NCBI RefSeq assembly: GCF_000238275.3
Contig: NZ_AHCF03000003.1
Span: 1,364,001 to 1,428,000 of the forward strand
Source of the DNA: Pseudoalteromonas undina
GTDB taxonomy: Bacteria; Pseudomonadota; Gammaproteobacteria; Enterobacterales; Alteromonadaceae
Length of the DNA stretch: 64,000 bases
Direction of reading: 5' to 3'
The notes under the pieces: model-generated
What the model saw: only the letters and a program-made list of their open reading frames with translations
Told to the model about the DNA's origin: nothing
Database searches by the model: none
Made by a program: the position numbers and the translations under genes
Shown: piece after piece, positions 56,760-64,000 of the stretch
Numbering within the stretch: position 1 is the stretch's first letter
Layout: each line of letters begins with the position of its first letter

Positions 56760-56776
56760 TGTTATATTATATCACA
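56760..56776. promoter_or_regulatory. Zur box 2 upstream of the TonB receptor
   Basis: TGTTATATTATATCACA matches the same consensus with one or two changes. It lies 38 bp beyond box 1 and about 30 bp before the ATG, covering the probable promoter. Confidence 0.65.
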
Positions 56777-56803
56777 ACATAACAACCACGAATTGAAGTA
56801 ACT

Positions 56804-59203
56804 ATGACTAAGCTAACACTCATATCCTCAGCACTACTGTCTGTTTTGTGTTCTCACTCTGCACTTGCAGCGACGATTAACGGCACGGTAACAGATACAA
56901 AAAAGCAACCCATTGCCAATGCCACGATTCATGTTCATGGTAAGTCAAAAAGCGTGCAAAGTAATGCACAAGGCCAGTTTAGTATCGACATAGATGCTAA
57001 AAGTCAATTACATATCAGTAAAGATAACTACCTAGATTCTCGTATATCGCTTGAAAATACAGACAACACTATTAATGTTACTTTAAAGCCAACTTCGGTT
57101 GAAACTGTTGTTGTATATGCCTCAGCCCTGCATAAAAATAGCTTAGAAATGATTTCACCAGTAAGTGTGCTATCAGGCGATGAGCTAAAAAATAAAGCTA
57201 AGCCGACGCTAGGTGAGACACTTAAAGGCATACCTGGCGTTAATGCTAGTTATTTTGGCCCTGTTTCATCAAGTCCGATTATCCGCGGCCTAGGTGGTCC
57301 TCGAGTTAAAATTACTCAAAATGGTTTGGATAGCAGCGATGCGTCTCGCATTGGACCTGATCACGCTACATCAAGTGACAGTCTAGCGGCAGAGCAAATT
57401 GAAGTGTTACGTGGCCCAAGCACCCTACTTTATGGCTCTGGTGCTATTGGCGGTGTAGTGAATGTGGTTGATAACCGTATTCCAACCAATAACATTGACT
57501 CTTTATCTGGGGCAGCACAATACACGCACGATACAGTTTCAAATGCGAATACATTCGCAGCAAAACTAGAAACTGGCAGCGATAACTTTAATTTCCATTT
57601 TGATGGTACTAAACGCAGCGGTGATGATTACCAAACACCTCGTTTTAATTTACCGGATGAACATGAAGAAGGTGAAGTACATGTTGAAGGCGATGAAGAA
57701 ACAGCTACTTCAGTTGAAAATACCTTTATAGACAGTGAAACAGTTAATTTTGGTACTAGCTATGTGGGTGAGCATTTAACCGTTGGATTTTCATACGGTA
57801 ATATCGAAACAGACTATGGTATTCCAGGCCATTCACATGCTCATAATGAACACGATCATACACATGAAGAAGCAGGCGAGCATGAAGAACACGAAGGTGA
57901 AGAACATGCAGAAACACCTGTTTATGCTCATTTAGAACAAGACCGTTGGCAGGGGCTGGTAAGTTATGCATTTCATGATAACTGGATTGAGTCAATCAAC
58001 CTACGTGTTGGTTACACAGACTATACCCATAGTGAAATTGAAGACGGCGCTATTGGCACCACTTTTAGTAATGAAACCACTGAAGCACGTTTAAACGTAG
58101 AGCATCAATTAAGCCAATGGCATGGCATGATTGGCTATCACTATAGTGAGTCTGATTATGACGCGATTGGTGAAGAAGCGTTTACACCTGCAAGTATCAC
58201 GACGACTCATGCGCTATATTTACTTGAAGAACGCAAGTTTGGTGACGTCACCGTAGAACTTGGCGCCCGTTTAGAAGATTATGAGATAAAAAGTGATGTG
58301 GATACACATCAGCATAGCCATGATGACGAACCTGCATCAGCAGATGAAACTGTTAACTACACCCAAAGCTTTACTAATCTAAGTGCCTCAGCAGGTGCAA
58401 TTTGGGAGTATATGCCAAGTCACAACCTAGCCGTTAGTTTGTCACATTCAGAGCGTGCACCACTTTCAGCGGAGCTACTCTCTAATGGTGTGCATATTGC
58501 TACTGGGACTTACGAACTTGGTTTGGGTTACCATATTGAAGGTAACGAAGCGCATTTTGAGCCTGAAGAAATTAAACAAGAAACATCAACTAATCTAGAT
58601 ATTAGTTTACGTCGCTTTAGTGGAGACTTTGGTTACACTGTCAACTTCTTCTATAACGACATTAAAAACTTTTATTATCAGCAAAACACAGGATTAGTGT
58701 TTGATGAAATGGATGGTTTTGAACCTGCTGCCATTGGTCACAGTGACGCAATTGATGTTTATCAGTTCACAAGTAAAGATGCTGAGCTGTATGGTTTTGA
58801 ATTTGATGTACATTATCAAATAAACCCCAGCGCCATGGTAAAAGTATTTGGTGATTCTACTCGCGCCAAACTAAAAGATAATGAAGGAAATTTACCACGC
58901 ATTCCTGCTAATAAATTGGGTTCAGAACTGCAATACACCCTAGGTAGCGCACAATTTACCTTAACAGGAACACATTATTTTGAGCAAAATGATATTAGTG
59001 CATACGAAACAGCAACAGATGGCTATACATTGATTGATTTACAAGCCAATTATCAGCTTGATTTAGGTACCGTTGACACACAGCTTTACCTAAGTGTTGA
59101 TAACATTACTGATGAACTTGGTTTTGTACACAGCTCGTTTATTAAAGACACCGCGCCACTTCCTGGCCGTAACTTCCAATTTGGAGTAAGAGGCTACTTT
59201 TAA
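56804..59203 (+). CDS. TonB-dependent outer-membrane receptor, probably for zinc (ZnuD-like)
   Basis: This 799-residue receptor has a signal peptide (about 1-22), a carboxypeptidase-regulatory-like N-terminal domain (about 24-100, GTVTDTKKQPIANATIHV), a plug (about 105-225, with IRGLGGPRVKITQNG and LRGPSTLLYGSGAIGGVVN), and a beta-barrel ending in Phe. Two extracellular-loop regions are rich in His/Glu/Asp (HSHAHNEHDHTHEE near 345, and THQHSHDDE later), as in zinc-uptake receptors. Two Zur boxes lie upstream. No TonB box was verified. Confidence 0.85.
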   Translation: MTKLTLISSALLSVLCSHSALAATINGTVTDTKKQPIANATIHVHGKSKSVQSNAQGQFSIDIDAKSQLHISKDNYLDSRISLENTDNTINVTLKPTSVETVVVYASALHKNSLEMISPVSVLSGDELKNKAKPTLGETLKGIPGVNASYFGPVSSSPIIRGLGGPRVKITQNGLDSSDASRIGPDHATSSDSLAAEQIEVLRGPSTLLYGSGAIGGVVNVVDNRIPTNNIDSLSGAAQYTHDTVSNANTFAAKLETGSDNFNFHFDGTKRSGDDYQTPRFNLPDEHEEGEVHVEGDEETATSVENTFIDSETVNFGTSYVGEHLTVGFSYGNIETDYGIPGHSHAHNEHDHTHEEAGEHEEHEGEEHAETPVYAHLEQDRWQGLVSYAFHDNWIESINLRVGYTDYTHSEIEDGAIGTTFSNETTEARLNVEHQLSQWHGMIGYHYSESDYDAIGEEAFTPASITTTHALYLLEERKFGDVTVELGARLEDYEIKSDVDTHQHSHDDEPASADETVNYTQSFTNLSASAGAIWEYMPSHNLAVSLSHSERAPLSAELLSNGVHIATGTYELGLGYHIEGNEAHFEPEEIKQETSTNLDISLRRFSGDFGYTVNFFYNDIKNFYYQQNTGLVFDEMDGFEPAAIGHSDAIDVYQFTSKDAELYGFEFDVHYQINPSAMVKVFGDSTRAKLKDNEGNLPRIPANKLGSELQYTLGSAQFTLTGTHYFEQNDISAYETATDGYTLIDLQANYQLDLGTVDTQLYLSVDNITDELGFVHSSFIKDTAPLPGRNFQFGVRGYF

Positions 59204-59228
59204 ACAAAGATCAGTTTAATGAGACAAT

Positions 59229-59264
59229 AAAAAACCGCATTCATATTAATGAATGCGGTTTTTT
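59229..59264. terminator. Bidirectional terminator between the TonB receptor and fklB
   Basis: AAAAAACCGCATTCAT (59229-59244) pairs with ATGAATGCGGTTTTTT (59249-59264). T-runs in both directions serve the two converging genes. Confidence 0.93.
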
Positions 59265-59292
59265 CATAACTAAAATGTTATGTACGTTCTAA

Positions 59293-59910
59293 TTAAAGAA
59301 TTGCGTGTAACTCAACGTCGAATACAAGTGTTGAGTAAGGTGCGATTGCTGCACCGGCACCACGTTCACCATAAGCAAGCTCATGAGGAACGTATAAGCG
59401 CCACTTAGTACCTACTGGCATCATTTGTAATGCTTCAGTCCAACCTTTGATCACGCCGCCCACTGGGAATTCAGCAGGTTGACCGCGCTCGTATGAGCTG
59501 TCAAAAACAGTACCGTTTACTAAAGTACCGTGGTAATCAACACGTACTGTAGACTCAGCAGTTGGCTTCTCGCCTTCACCTGTTGCAAGTACTTCGTACT
59601 GAAGACCTGACTCAGTTACTGTAATTTCAGGACGTTTTGCGTTTTCTTCTAAAAATGCAATTCCTTCAGCAGCGAGTACTTTAGCTTCTTCTTCACGACG
59701 AGCTTGGATCTCTTCGTTAATTTTTTCAAATGCAGCTTGGATCTCAGGGATCTCAACTTGAAAAGCACTGCCTGCATACGCATCTTTCATGCCTTCAAAT
59801 ACTGAATTTAAGTTTAAACCTTCAAAAGGATTAGCCTTAAGTTGCTCACCCATTTGTAAGCCAATACCGTAACTTGCTTTTTCAGCATCTGTAGTAAAAT
59901 TATCTGACAT
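59293..59910 (-). CDS. fklB: FKBP-type peptidyl-prolyl isomerase
   Basis: A 205-residue cis-trans isomerase, close to E. coli FklB in length and order. An N-terminal helical dimerisation domain (about 1-95) precedes the FKBP domain (about 110-205), with VRVDYHGTLVNGTVFDSS, GVIKGWTEAL and YGERGAG. No signal peptide; cytoplasmic. The acidic-helical N-terminus is the MIP/FkpA-like type. Confidence 0.93.
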   Translation of the reverse strand: MSDNFTTDAEKASYGIGLQMGEQLKANPFEGLNLNSVFEGMKDAYAGSAFQVEIPEIQAAFEKINEEIQARREEEAKVLAAEGIAFLEENAKRPEITVTESGLQYEVLATGEGEKPTAESTVRVDYHGTLVNGTVFDSSYERGQPAEFPVGGVIKGWTEALQMMPVGTKWRLYVPHELAYGERGAGAAIAPYSTLVFDVELHAIL

Positions 59911-59979
59911 AATGTGTTATTCACGTTTTGTTAGTTAAAAGACCCGTATATGCTATCACAAAATAAAAGGTCTTTGGTG

Positions 59980-60366
59980 CTAGTTTTTATTGAGTTTTTC
60001 TTTAATTAAACCAATAGCAAAGGTACACACAGGCAAACTGAGCAAAATTCCAACAAGTAAGCTCATCGACAATAATCCAGCCACACCGACCAGTAAAAGA
60101 GGCACAGCTACTAAACCGATAATGCCAATATAAAACGCGCCCCATACAGGCCAATAATTATCGTATTTTGTAATTAAATGCCCCGATAAAATATTAAACC
60201 CGATGCCATATAATAAGGTCATTATTAGTGCGTCGTCTGGATATGCATCAATAGCCATTTTTTGTAATAACGATATGGCGCTTTGGTAACAATAACCAAA
60301 CACAGTCCATAGAAGAATGTGCTTAAGTAAACGTTTAGAAAAGGATAATTCCGGGGACTGTGACAT
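59980..60366 (-). CDS. Small integral membrane protein, function unknown
   Basis: A 128-residue protein with three to four hydrophobic segments (about 15-35, 45-62, 70-95, 97-120) and a lysine-rich end. I do not recognise the family. It lies between fklB and tRNA-Ser on the same strand. Start ATG at 60366 overlaps the tail of the tRNA terminator region closely (18 bp away), so it needs its own promoter or read-through. Confidence 0.55.
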   Translation of the reverse strand: MSQSPELSFSKRLLKHILLWTVFGYCYQSAISLLQKMAIDAYPDDALIMTLLYGIGFNILSGHLITKYDNYWPVWGAFYIGIIGLVAVPLLLVGVAGLLSMSLLVGILLSLPVCTFAIGLIKEKLNKN

Positions 60367-60384
60367 TATAAAGCTCCAGATAGC

Positions 60385-60411
60385 AAAAAACCGCCAATAA
60401 GGCGGTTTTTT
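60385..60411 (-). terminator. Terminator of tRNA-Ser
   Basis: AAAAAACCGCC (60385-60395) and GGCGGTTTTTT (60401-60411) pair around AATAA. It follows the encoded CCA by 6 bp on the minus strand. Confidence 0.92.
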
Positions 60412-60417
60412 AAATAA

Positions 60418-60508
60418 TGGTGGAGAGATAGGGATTTGAACCCTAGAGGGGCTATAAACCCCTGCCGGTTTTCAAGACCGGTGCATTCGACCACTCTGCC
60501 ATCTCTCC
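60418..60508 (-). tRNA. tRNA-Ser(UGA)
   Basis: The 91-nt minus-strand sequence begins GGAGAGATGGCAGAGTGG and ends CTCTCC-A-CCA. The acceptor stem pairs GGAGAGA with TCTCTCC. The anticodon loop CTTGAAA, between CCGGT and ACCGG, gives anticodon TGA. The long variable arm (AGGGGTTTATAGCCCCT) is the class II hallmark of serine tRNAs. GGTTCAAATCC forms the T arm. CCA is encoded. Confidence 0.97.
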
Positions 60509-60614
60509 GTACGGCGCGCATAATAAGATCATACGCTTAGCTTGTAAAGCCCTATTTTAATAAAACCGGCTAAATAGTTAAATATAAACCGCTTTAGTTA
60601 GCAATTAGCCATTA

Positions 60615-60995
60615 TTAGTAATATTGCTTAGGCCTACGAGCAATCCAAGAGCACACTAAACAGACCAATAAGCTGGCTGTTAAAAATGCAATACTTTGAA
60701 ATATTAAATCGAAGCGATTAAGGTCATCGCTCGGGATCACAACCAATACAAATGAAGGCAGTACAGTGAACAGTAAAACATAACAACATATTTTAAAAGC
60801 TCTGCCAAAATCAAACCGTTTCGATTGTTGCATCCACCAAGTTAGCAATACCAGCACCCCTATTGCTGAAGCAGCAATAAAATGCTCAGCTTGAGTGCTC
60901 ATTGCAACATAAAATGTCGCAAGCGCGCCAACTACACCCCAGATTGACCAAGCAAACCAGTTTTCTTTTTCACGTAAAAATAAATTTCCCATCAT
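60615..60995 (-). CDS. Small membrane protein, function unknown
   Basis: About 126 residues with four hydrophobic segments (WFAWSIWGVVGALATFYVA, then three more) ending in an Arg/Tyr tail. The frame extends to 61067, but the N-terminal extension is unlike the rest and the ATG at 60995 (or 60992) has AAGAAG about 9 nt upstream; neither start is certain. I do not recognise a family. Confidence 0.5.
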   Translation of the reverse strand: MMGNLFLREKENWFAWSIWGVVGALATFYVAMSTQAEHFIAASAIGVLVLLTWWMQQSKRFDFGRAFKICCYVLLFTVLPSFVLVVIPSDDLNRFDLIFQSIAFLTASLLVCLVCSWIARRPKQYY

Positions 60996-61195
60996 TTTCG
61001 TCTTCTTTATCGTTATTATTGGTAAGACTTTCCATACATTACCAAAAAATAACCGATTAAAAAACAAACTGAAGAAGATTTATTACGTTTAGTGCTTCCG
61101 TGCGCTTCTCGCAGCTACAATATTAACCGCAGTAGTGTAACACGATTAACTTAATGAATTATGACTATATTGAATATAAAAAGTTCATACTATTT

Positions 61196-61744
61196 CTACA
61201 AAAAACTAAAATAATTTTCTGGTTTGTGCCTTGGTGACTTTTTGCATTCAATTACCGGCGTCCCTAAATATAAATAACCGACTATTTCATCATCATCATT
61301 TAAGTTAAGCGCCTGTTTAACACTGGGGCTTTGTGCAAAGTAACCCGTACGCCAAATACCGCCTACCCCCTGAGCGAATGCGGCTTGTTGCATTGCCAAT
61401 ACGCCACAACCTGCGCTTTGTACTTGTTCAATTCTAGGAACTTTTGGGTGTGGTTGATATTTTGCAATCGCAATAATAATCATGGGTGCTCTAAGCGGTA
61501 ACTCCTTAGCGCGATTAATTACTTTTTCAGCCTGCTGCTCTGCTATAGCGCTTTGATAATAAATTTCACCTAACTTATGACGCGCATCACCTTGAACAAT
61601 AATATATTGCCACGGTGCAATACAGCCATGATCGGGCACTCTCAACCCAGCCTGCTGAATAATGTTTAACTGCTCTTCATTAGGCCCTGGCGCTGTCAAT
61701 TTTGCATCAGATTGGCGAGTGAGTAAAAGCTCAATAGCATCCAT
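61196..61744 (-). CDS. Nitroreductase family protein (YdjA-like)
   Basis: A 182-residue FMN oxidoreductase. The N-terminal LLTRQSDAKL and VPDHGCIAPWQYIIVQGDAR contain the FMN phosphate contacts. AMQQAAFAQGVGGIWRTGYF and the end YLGTPVIECKKSPRHKPENYF are the typical YdjA/TdsD-like features. It reduces quinones or nitro compounds with NAD(P)H; the natural substrate is unknown. Transcribed alone on the minus strand. Confidence 0.88.
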   Translation of the reverse strand: MDAIELLLTRQSDAKLTAPGPNEEQLNIIQQAGLRVPDHGCIAPWQYIIVQGDARHKLGEIYYQSAIAEQQAEKVINRAKELPLRAPMIIIAIAKYQPHPKVPRIEQVQSAGCGVLAMQQAAFAQGVGGIWRTGYFAQSPSVKQALNLNDDDEIVGYLYLGTPVIECKKSPRHKPENYFSFL

Positions 61745-61854
61745 AGTGTGCTCTCAAAATTCAAAACGTAAGAGTAACATTTATAAGTAAAAAATAAACA
61801 CTGCAGGCTTAAAACTACTAAGCAGATAAAATTAATGAAGCGAGTGTTTATATC

Positions 61855-62544
61855 CTAGTAACTATTGATGTAGGCACCGCGTTTAAACCAATAATCTAGG
61901 CTTACAAAACGCCCACCTCCGGTAAAGAATAAGCTAAGTAACATAGCAAAATAAATAGCAGAAAATTCGATGCCGTTATTTAGTATTGATGGTTTACCTT
62001 TTTCGTATAGGTAATCTTCAAAGCCATATTCTTCAACTAAGCTGCGAATTTTACCTATGCGGACTTGTACTTCTTTTGAATTTTCAAGGCTTTCTTTGGC
62101 ACCAGGAACTGATAGCCAATCAAGTACTTGGGCGGCACTTGTTTGTGGATTTGTTGGCGCTATAGCAAACCAGCCGTTATGCCAGTGTACTGTTGTTGCT
62201 GCTACCACCATTGTAAACATAAGTGGAATACTCACTAAGCGCGTAAATAAACCAATAAGTAAAAACCAACCTCCTAAAAACTCACTCCAACCGGCTAAAA
62301 AAGCAAGCAAATCAGGAAACGGTAATCCTAATCCCCAGTCACTATTGCCAAACCACTGAACGACATCATCAGAGGCTAAAAACTGGTTAAAAAAACCATT
62401 AGTATCGCCACTTATTGCGAGTTTGTTATAGCCTGCAATAATCATTACAGGCGCTAAAATCAAGCGAAAAAGCAAAGCAGGCAAACCATCCAATAAAGAT
62501 AATTTACCTATAATATTGTCGTAAAGTGTAATTAATTTAATCAT
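61855..62544 (-). CDS. DoxX-family membrane protein
   Basis: A 229-residue inner-membrane protein with about five hydrophobic segments. LLFRLILAPVMIIAGYNKL is the typical DoxX beginning, and GLPFPDLLAFLAGWSEFLGGWFLLIGLFTR follows within the membrane core in DoxX order. The frame reaches 62592, but AAGAG precedes the ATG at 62544. Between two membrane parts lies a soluble insert (about 120-175). DoxX proteins are tied to redox stress; the function here is unknown. Confidence 0.75.
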   Translation of the reverse strand: MIKLITLYDNIIGKLSLLDGLPALLFRLILAPVMIIAGYNKLAISGDTNGFFNQFLASDDVVQWFGNSDWGLGLPFPDLLAFLAGWSEFLGGWFLLIGLFTRLVSIPLMFTMVVAATTVHWHNGWFAIAPTNPQTSAAQVLDWLSVPGAKESLENSKEVQVRIGKIRSLVEEYGFEDYLYEKGKPSILNNGIEFSAIYFAMLLSLFFTGGGRFVSLDYWFKRGAYINSY

Positions 62545-62633
62545 GCGCACTCTTGTATGTTCATTGTTTATTAAGTTATAGACTATAAACAAACATGACC
62601 GCGCACAGAGCTAAATTATTTCGCCCTTAAAGA

Positions 62634-64000
62634 TTAAATTTGCCTTGCTACTTGTAACGCTTCAAATATTGCGCGTTTAGCATCAATAGCAGCAGCGAGT
62701 TTAGCGCCACCAATAACATGCACGTTGGCGTTCTCTGCTTGTGCCTTAAATAACTCGTCGTTAGACACTTGACCAATACAGGCAATAACCGTATCAACTG
62801 GCAGTACTTGAGTTTCACCAGCAACACTAATGGTTAGGCCGTTTTTATCAAAACTATGGTATTGGCAGTCTGCAATTTGTTTAACACCATGTTGTTTGGC
62901 AACTTGACGATGGATCCAACCAGTAGTTTTACCTAAGTCACCACCAAAGCGCCCTGCACTGCGTTTTAGCATATAGAGTTGACGTTCATCTTTATGCGGC
63001 TGAGGTTCACACTCTATGCCCCATTGGGTTTTAAAGTCGCTGATGCTTTGTGATTTATGTTCACTTAAAAATGCCACCATATCAAAACCAATACCGCCTG
63101 CGCCTAATATAGCAATAGAATTACCCAGCTCTACTTCACCGCGTATAACTTCATCGTAAGCAAATACACGCTTATCATCGCTGCATTTAATCGTAGCTTC
63201 ACGTGGTCTTACACCAGTTGCAAATACCACATCATCAAACTCAGCTAGCATACTGTCACTAAATGCTTTACCTAATTCAATGGTTACATTTAGACGCTTA
63301 AGTTCATTACTAAAGTAAGCTAATGTATGATTGAAGTCTTCTTTACCGGGTATTTGCATCGCTAAATTGAATTGCCCACCCATATGTTGCTTTTGGTCAA
63401 TCAGGGTTACATTGTGCCCTTTTTGCGCTAAGTAACAGCTAGACGATAAACCTGCAGGCCCTGCGCCAACAACTAATACATTTTTAGCTTTCTCTGCTTT
63501 TTCTAACGGGTAATCAAGCTCAAAACCTGCTTGTGGATTTACTAAACAGGTAGCGCGCTTACCTTTAAATACATGATCTAAACAACCCTGATTACAACCA
63601 ATACAAATATTAATATGCTCAGATTGCTTAGCCGCGTATTTATTAAAAAATTCAGGATCAGCTAATAATGGACGCGCCATAGAAATTAAATCAGCTTCGC
63701 CAGCATTTAAAATATCATTAGCAATCTCTGGGGTATTAATGCGGTTTACCGCAATAACAGGCACGCTAATAACATCTTTTAAACGCCTTGACGCTTCTTT
63801 AAATGCACCCGGTGGCACCATACTCGCAATTGTAGGTACGCGCGCTTCATGCCAACCAATTCCGGTATTAAAAATATCAACACCCGCTTTTTCAAGTGCA
63901 ACCGCTTGTTGAGTTACTTCATCAGGGGTTGAACCATTAGGGATTAAATCTATAACGGAGAGTCTAAAAATAATTAAAAATTTATCCGATACTTTTGCTC
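62634..64000 (-). CDS. fadH: 2,4-dienoyl-CoA reductase (NADPH), C-terminal part, truncated by window edge
   Basis: About 455 residues are visible, with the N-terminus beyond the right edge. It reads NTGIGWHEAR and MARPLLADPEFF (end of the FMN TIM barrel), CIGCNQGCLDHVFKGKRATC (4Fe-4S cysteines), VVGAGPAGLSSSCYLA (FAD) and AILGAGGIGFDMVAFL (NADPH). This order is that of E. coli FadH, which reduces 2,4-dienoyl-CoA in unsaturated fatty acid oxidation. The first in-frame Met at 63821 is internal, not the start. Confidence 0.93.
   Translation of the reverse strand, partial: AKVSDKFLIIFRLSVIDLIPNGSTPDEVTQQAVALEKAGVDIFNTGIGWHEARVPTIASMVPPGAFKEASRRLKDVISVPVIAVNRINTPEIANDILNAGEADLISMARPLLADPEFFNKYAAKQSEHINICIGCNQGCLDHVFKGKRATCLVNPQAGFELDYPLEKAEKAKNVLVVGAGPAGLSSSCYLAQKGHNVTLIDQKQHMGGQFNLAMQIPGKEDFNHTLAYFSNELKRLNVTIELGKAFSDSMLAEFDDVVFATGVRPREATIKCSDDKRVFAYDEVIRGEVELGNSIAILGAGGIGFDMVAFLSEHKSQSISDFKTQWGIECEPQPHKDERQLYMLKRSAGRFGGDLGKTTGWIHRQVAKQHGVKQIADCQYHSFDKNGLTISVAGETQVLPVDTVIACIGQVSNDELFKAQAENANVHVIGGAKLAAAIDAKRAIFEALQVARQI

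Noticed and set aside
62634..63821. Complete 395-codon ORF as a full gene
   Set aside because: The frame continues upstream to the window edge with clear FadH sequence (NTGIGWHEAR), so the Met at 63821 is internal.

Overview
The window looks like a chromosomal stretch of a marine gammaproteobacterium of the Alteromonadales, most likely Pseudoalteromonas. The reasons are a low GC content (about 40% by eye), the paired ivd and liu branched-chain amino acid clusters, the rpsA-ihfB-lapA-lapB-pyrF and gyrA/serC-aroA-cmk gene orders, and an AATTGGTATTA-ended repeat that I remember from this group. No prophage, integron or CRISPR array is visible. Apart from the left edge and a few short repeats, this is core genome.

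Layout. 1-400: truncated N-terminus of a minus-strand protein resembling defence-type reverse transcriptases, preceded by about 300 bp of non-coding DNA with two stem-loops. 730-8382: minus-strand isoleucine/valine degradation operon (ivdA-mmsA-ivdC-ivdD-ivdE-mmsB-ivdG). 8712-17048: divergent plus-strand leucine/ketone-body operon (liuR, liuA-E, scoA-scoB); MerR-type palindromes lie between the two operons. 17296-20474: LysR regulator, a triplicated 30-nt element with attached terminators, a secreted MsrA-thioredoxin-MsrB fusion, and a TA-flanked MITE. 20624-26560: pxpB-pxpC, asnB (with NtrC-like sites and a sigma-54-like promoter) and a BCCT transporter. 26638-33434: DnaQ-like exonuclease with a cNMP/CBS/nucleotidyltransferase protein, then an RND efflux pump and its adaptor. 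33656-37579: lipoprotein, trhO, a DEAD-box helicase with a probable TTG start, and a CvfB-like S1 protein. 37635-48556: minus-strand housekeeping block (pyrF, lapB, lapA, ihfB, rpsA, cmk, aroA, serC, gyrA) with a foldback repeat between serC and gyrA. 48735-54294: ubiG, a HAD phosphatase, and nrdA-nrdB-yfaE behind two NrdR boxes and a DnaA box. 54409-64000: small proteins, a ZnuD-like TonB receptor behind two Zur boxes, fklB, tRNA-Ser(UGA), membrane proteins, a nitroreductase, a DoxX protein and a truncated fadH.

How the parts work together. The ivd and liu operons, facing each other across one regulatory region, can take Ile, Val and Leu acyl-CoA intermediates to propionyl-CoA, acetyl-CoA and acetoacetate; ScoAB activates acetoacetate to acetoacetyl-CoA, and IvdA can cleave that thiolytically. 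NrdA, NrdB and the YfaE ferredoxin form one ribonucleotide reductase unit. LapA and LapB tune LPS synthesis.

Limits. All calls come from reading the sequence and from remembered family features. No database search was run.
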